Shown here: positions 8,909 through 11,177 of the stretch, piece after piece | How positions within the stretch are numbered: the stretch's first letter is position 1 | Layout of the letters: every line of letters begins with the position of its first letter | Source: Deltaproteobacteria bacterium | GTDB lineage: Bacteria > Desulfobacterota > GWC2-55-46 > S146-70 | Length of the DNA stretch: 11,177 nt | Reading direction: 5' to 3' | NCBI GenBank assembly: GCA_015492395.1 | Contig: WGFD01000255.1 | Coordinates: 1-11,177 of the forward strand | The notes under the pieces: generated by a model | Told to the model about the DNA's origin: nothing | Seen by the model: only the letters and a program-made list of their open reading frames with translations | Database searches by the model: none | Translations under genes and position numbers: made by a program

Positions 8909-9820
8909 ATGAACCTTCTAGCTGTATCCGATCTAAATACAGATGATGTGAAACACCTCCTTGACAGGGCCATTTCATTAAAGAAAAGGCACAAAAGGGG
9001 TATTCCGTACCAGCCGCTTAAAGGCAAGGTCCTTGGTCTCATCTTTGAAAAACCATCCACGAGGACACGTGTCTCCTTCGAGGTTGCCATGTACCATCTG
9101 GGGGGGGATGTCATCTTTATGAGTTCAAGGGACTCACAGATAGGGAGGGGTGAGCCTGTGAAAGACACGGCAAGGGTGATGTCGCGCTACGTAGACGTGG
9201 TTGCGATCAGGTCTTTCGACCATGGGACGGTAGAGGAGTACGCCAGCCACTCATCCGTCCCGGTTATCAACGGCCTCACGAACCTTCACCATCCATGCCA
9301 GGTCCTTGCCGATATCCTGACCATCCTGGAGAAGAAGGGTGGATATAAGGACATAAAGGTGGGGTGGATAGGAGACGGAAACAATATGGCCAATTCCTGG
9401 ATAGAGATGGCCGCGATAGCCGGATTCCAATTGAAGCTGGCATGTCCGGAGGGGTATGACCCCGAGTTGGCCATACTCGACGGTGCAAGGGCCTCGGGTG
9501 CATCTGTAGAGGTTGTGAGGGATATTAAAGACGCCGCCAGGGATGCGGATGTATTGAGTACGGACGTTTGGGCGAGTATGGGACAGGAAGAAGAGAGGGA
9601 GAAGAGGCTCGATGCGTTCAAAGGTTACTCCATAGATGCCAACCTCCTGAAGCTTGCAAAGGAGGATGCTGTAGTCATGCACTGCCTTCCGGCGCACAGA
9701 GGGGAGGAGATCACCGAAGATGTGCTGGAGGGGCGAAGTTCGGTTGTCTGGGACCAGGCTGAAAACAGGCTGCATATCCAAAAGGCGATATTGGAGTGGC
9801 TTGTTGTTGATAATGGCTAG
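8909..9820 (+). CDS. argF: Ornithine carbamoyltransferase
   Basis: ArgF joins carbamoyl phosphate to ornithine to make citrulline. The carbamoyl-phosphate site STRTR is at 50-54, HPCQ at 128-131, the ornithine-binding DVWASMG region at 219-225, and the catalytic-cysteine motif HCLP at 258-261. These separate it from aspartate carbamoyltransferase. It has 303 residues from ATG 8909, where MNLLAVSDLNTDDVKHLL matches family N-termini. An earlier in-frame ATG at 8864 would add 15 atypical residues and sits three bases after AAGGGA. Neither start has a strong ribosome binding site (GGGA at 8902-8905 before 8909), so the choice rests on homology. The gap from argD is 72 bases, with no clear terminator or promoter, so cotranscription with argD is likely. 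Confidence 0.95.
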   Translation: MNLLAVSDLNTDDVKHLLDRAISLKKRHKRGIPYQPLKGKVLGLIFEKPSTRTRVSFEVAMYHLGGDVIFMSSRDSQIGRGEPVKDTARVMSRYVDVVAIRSFDHGTVEEYASHSSVPVINGLTNLHHPCQVLADILTILEKKGGYKDIKVGWIGDGNNMANSWIEMAAIAGFQLKLACPEGYDPELAILDGARASGASVEVVRDIKDAARDADVLSTDVWASMGQEEEREKRLDAFKGYSIDANLLKLAKEDAVVMHCLPAHRGEEITEDVLEGRSSVVWDQAENRLHIQKAILEWLVVDNG

Positions 9821-9830
9821 TACGCTACGG

Positions 9831-9867
9831 ATGCCTCGTGAAATGTTGAACATGCATCGCAAGGCAT
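9831..9867 (+). repeat. Inverted repeat in the argF-argG gap
   Basis: ATGCCT (9831-9836) pairs with AGGCAT (9862-9867), and the RNA stem can extend by two G-U pairs. Inside it lies an exact dyad, ATGTT-G-AACAT (9843-9853). It begins 11 bases after the argF stop and overlaps a 22-codon mini-ORF (9831-9899). It could be an operator or an mRNA hairpin; the sequence does not decide. Confidence 0.35.
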
Positions 9868-9940
9868 TTCCCGCAGATCGTTACATGGAACTTCAATAGA
9901 AGAGGCGATACCGCGGATTGACGAAGAGATCACACAAGAT

Positions 9941-9964
9941 GCCCCTTGCCGGTTCGGGGCTTTT
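9941..9964 (+). terminator. Terminator-like hairpin before argG
   Basis: GCCCC (9941-9945) pairs with GGGGC (9956-9960) over a 10-base loop, followed by TTTT (9961-9964). The argG ribosome binding site GGGAGG starts at the very next base. The U run is short, so this would be a weak terminator or attenuator in front of argG, not a strong end of the argDF transcript. The function is inferred. Confidence 0.4.
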
Positions 9965-9977
9965 GGGAGGTAAATGT

Positions 9978-11177
9978 ATGAAAAATGGAGCTAGAAAGGT
10001 CGTCCTTGCGTACTCGGGAGGGCTCGATACATCGATCATAATCAAGTGGCTCATAGAGGAGTATGGCTGCGATGTGATCGCATATGTCGCGGATATAGGC
10101 CAGGGTGGCGAGGTGAACCCGCTCAGAAAGAAGGCCCTGAAAAGCGGTGCTAAAGAGGTATACATTAAAGACTTGAAGGAGGAGTTCGTCAGGGACTTTG
10201 TCTTTCCCATGCTTAGGGCGGGTGCCGTATATGAGGGGCAGTATCTTCTCGGGACATCTATTGCGCGGCCTATCATCGCCAAGGTACAGATGGAGGTCGC
10301 AAAGGCTACGAATGCCGGCGCCGTGGCACATGGTGCGACGGGTAAGGGGAACGACCAGGTCAGGTTCGAGTTGACATATTACTCTATCGATCCTCATATC
10401 AAGGTGATCGCACCGTGGCGTGAATGGAGTATGAAGAGCAGAAGGGACCTTATAGACTATGCCAGGCGGCACGACATACCGGTGACGGCAACCAGGAAGA
10501 AACCTTACAGCATAGACCGTAATCTCTTCCATATAAGCTTTGAGGGCGGGATCCTTGAAGATGTGTGGAAAGAACCGCGGGAAGATATGTTCGTGCTTAC
10601 CGTATCCCCTGAAAAAGCGCCTGACAAGCCGACCTACATCGAGATAGATTTTGTTGGCGGTGATCCGGTGGCTGTAAACGGCAAGAGATATGGTCCGGCG
10701 CAACTCCTGCACAGGCTTAACCAGATAGGGGGAAAGAACGGCATAGGGAGGGTGGATTGCGTCGAGAGCCGCTATGTAGGAATGAAGTCTAGAGGTGTGT
10801 ATGAGACCCCCGGGGGTACGATCCTCCATGTGGCCAGGAGAGCGGTGGAGTCCATAACGATGGATCGTGACCTGATGCATTTAAGAGACGGACTGGTAAG
10901 CAGATATTCAGAGCTCGTCTATTACGGTTACTGGTTTTCTCCGGAGAGGGAGGCCGTACAGTCGCTGGTTGACAGGGCCGCCAGTGTGGTCACCGGTAGG
11001 GTAAGGTTGAAACTATACAAGGGGAGTGTGATGGTGACTGGCAGAAGGGCGGAGAGATCCCTCTACCGTCCGGATTTTGCCACCTTCGAAGAGGATACCG
11101 TCTACAACCAAAAGGATGCCGAGGGATTCATAAAGCTCAACGCCTTGAGACTGAAGTTGCAAAGGATGATGAGTAAA
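9978..11177 (+). CDS. argG: Argininosuccinate synthase (3' end at window edge)
   Basis: ArgG condenses citrulline with aspartate using ATP, the seventh step of arginine synthesis. The PP-loop YSGGLDTS (12-19) binds [12 protein letters not shown] (90-98) and the signature [14 protein letters not shown] (118-131) follow, with the multimerisation domain to the C-terminus. The frame stays open for 400 codons to the last base without a stop. Because family members are about 400 residues and the end ([13 protein letters not shown]) is a typical C-terminus, the stop probably lies just outside the window. ATG 9978 has GGGAGG (9965-9970) seven bases upstream. The 157-base gap from argF holds two hairpins and no convincing promoter. 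argH would be a natural next gene but cannot be seen. Confidence 0.96.
   Translation, partial: MKNGARKVVLAYSGGLDTSIIIKWLIEEYGCDVIAYVADIGQGGEVNPLRKKALKSGAKEVYIKDLKEEFVRDFVFPMLRAGAVYEGQYLLGTSIARPIIAKVQMEVAKATNAGAVAHGATGKGNDQVRFELTYYSIDPHIKVIAPWREWSMKSRRDLIDYARRHDIPVTATRKKPYSIDRNLFHISFEGGILEDVWKEPREDMFVLTVSPEKAPDKPTYIEIDFVGGDPVAVNGKRYGPAQLLHRLNQIGGKNGIGRVDCVESRYVGMKSRGVYETPGGTILHVARRAVESITMDRDLMHLRDGLVSRYSELVYYGYWFSPEREAVQSLVDRAASVVTGRVRLKLYKGSVMVTGRRAERSLYRPDFATFEEDTVYNQKDAEGFIKLNALRLKLQRMMSK

Noticed and set aside
9930..10880. Long - strand open frame of 316 codons opposite argG
   Set aside because: The + strand encodes a complete argininosuccinate synthase with all motifs; the antisense frame has low-complexity, non-family sequence and arises from codon bias.

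Overview
This is a gene-dense stretch of a bacterial chromosome with ten protein-coding genes, all on the + strand. By eye, base composition is near 50% GC. Codon choice favours AGG for arginine and ATA for isoleucine. Products are ordinary housekeeping and arginine-biosynthesis proteins. The xerC-hslV-hslU order followed by argB, argD, argF and argG, together with this codon style, suggests an uncultured or anaerobic lineage of the Deltaproteobacteria/Desulfobacterota or Nitrospirota type. That placement is inference only; a marker-gene tree would be needed to settle it.

Layout. Bases 1-293 hold no gene I can support. They contain an intrinsic-terminator-like hairpin (118-140), a C-run/G-run inverted repeat (186-239) and a near-consensus sigma70-type promoter (252-281) directly in front of lepA. 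Next come lepA (elongation factor 4) and lepB (signal peptidase I), spaced 16 bases apart. A second promoter candidate (2783-2811) precedes xerC, which overlaps hslV, and hslU follows after a short gap. This trio matches the codV-clpQ-clpY order known from Bacillus subtilis. A 99-base leader without an obvious ribosome binding site precedes argB, and prmC (release-factor methyltransferase) follows closely. A promoter candidate with an exact TATAAT (7545-7573) leads into argD, then argF. A 157-base gap with two hairpins and a 22-codon mini-ORF precedes argG, which runs open to the window edge.

How the genes work together. ArgB, ArgD, ArgF and ArgG catalyse N-acetylglutamate phosphorylation, acetylornithine transamination, citrulline formation and argininosuccinate synthesis. 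ArgB has the N-terminal helix typical of arginine-inhibited enzymes. The front half serves translation (LepA), protein export (LepB), chromosome dimer resolution (XerC) and ATP-dependent proteolysis (HslVU). PrmC is the one gene out of its usual place.

I found no defence system, mobile element, CRISPR array, RNA gene or other undescribed system. The points worth a second look are small and mostly regulatory: near-leaderless start arrangements for lepA and xerC, an unusual argB leader, prmC inside an arg cluster, and the structured argF-argG gap.
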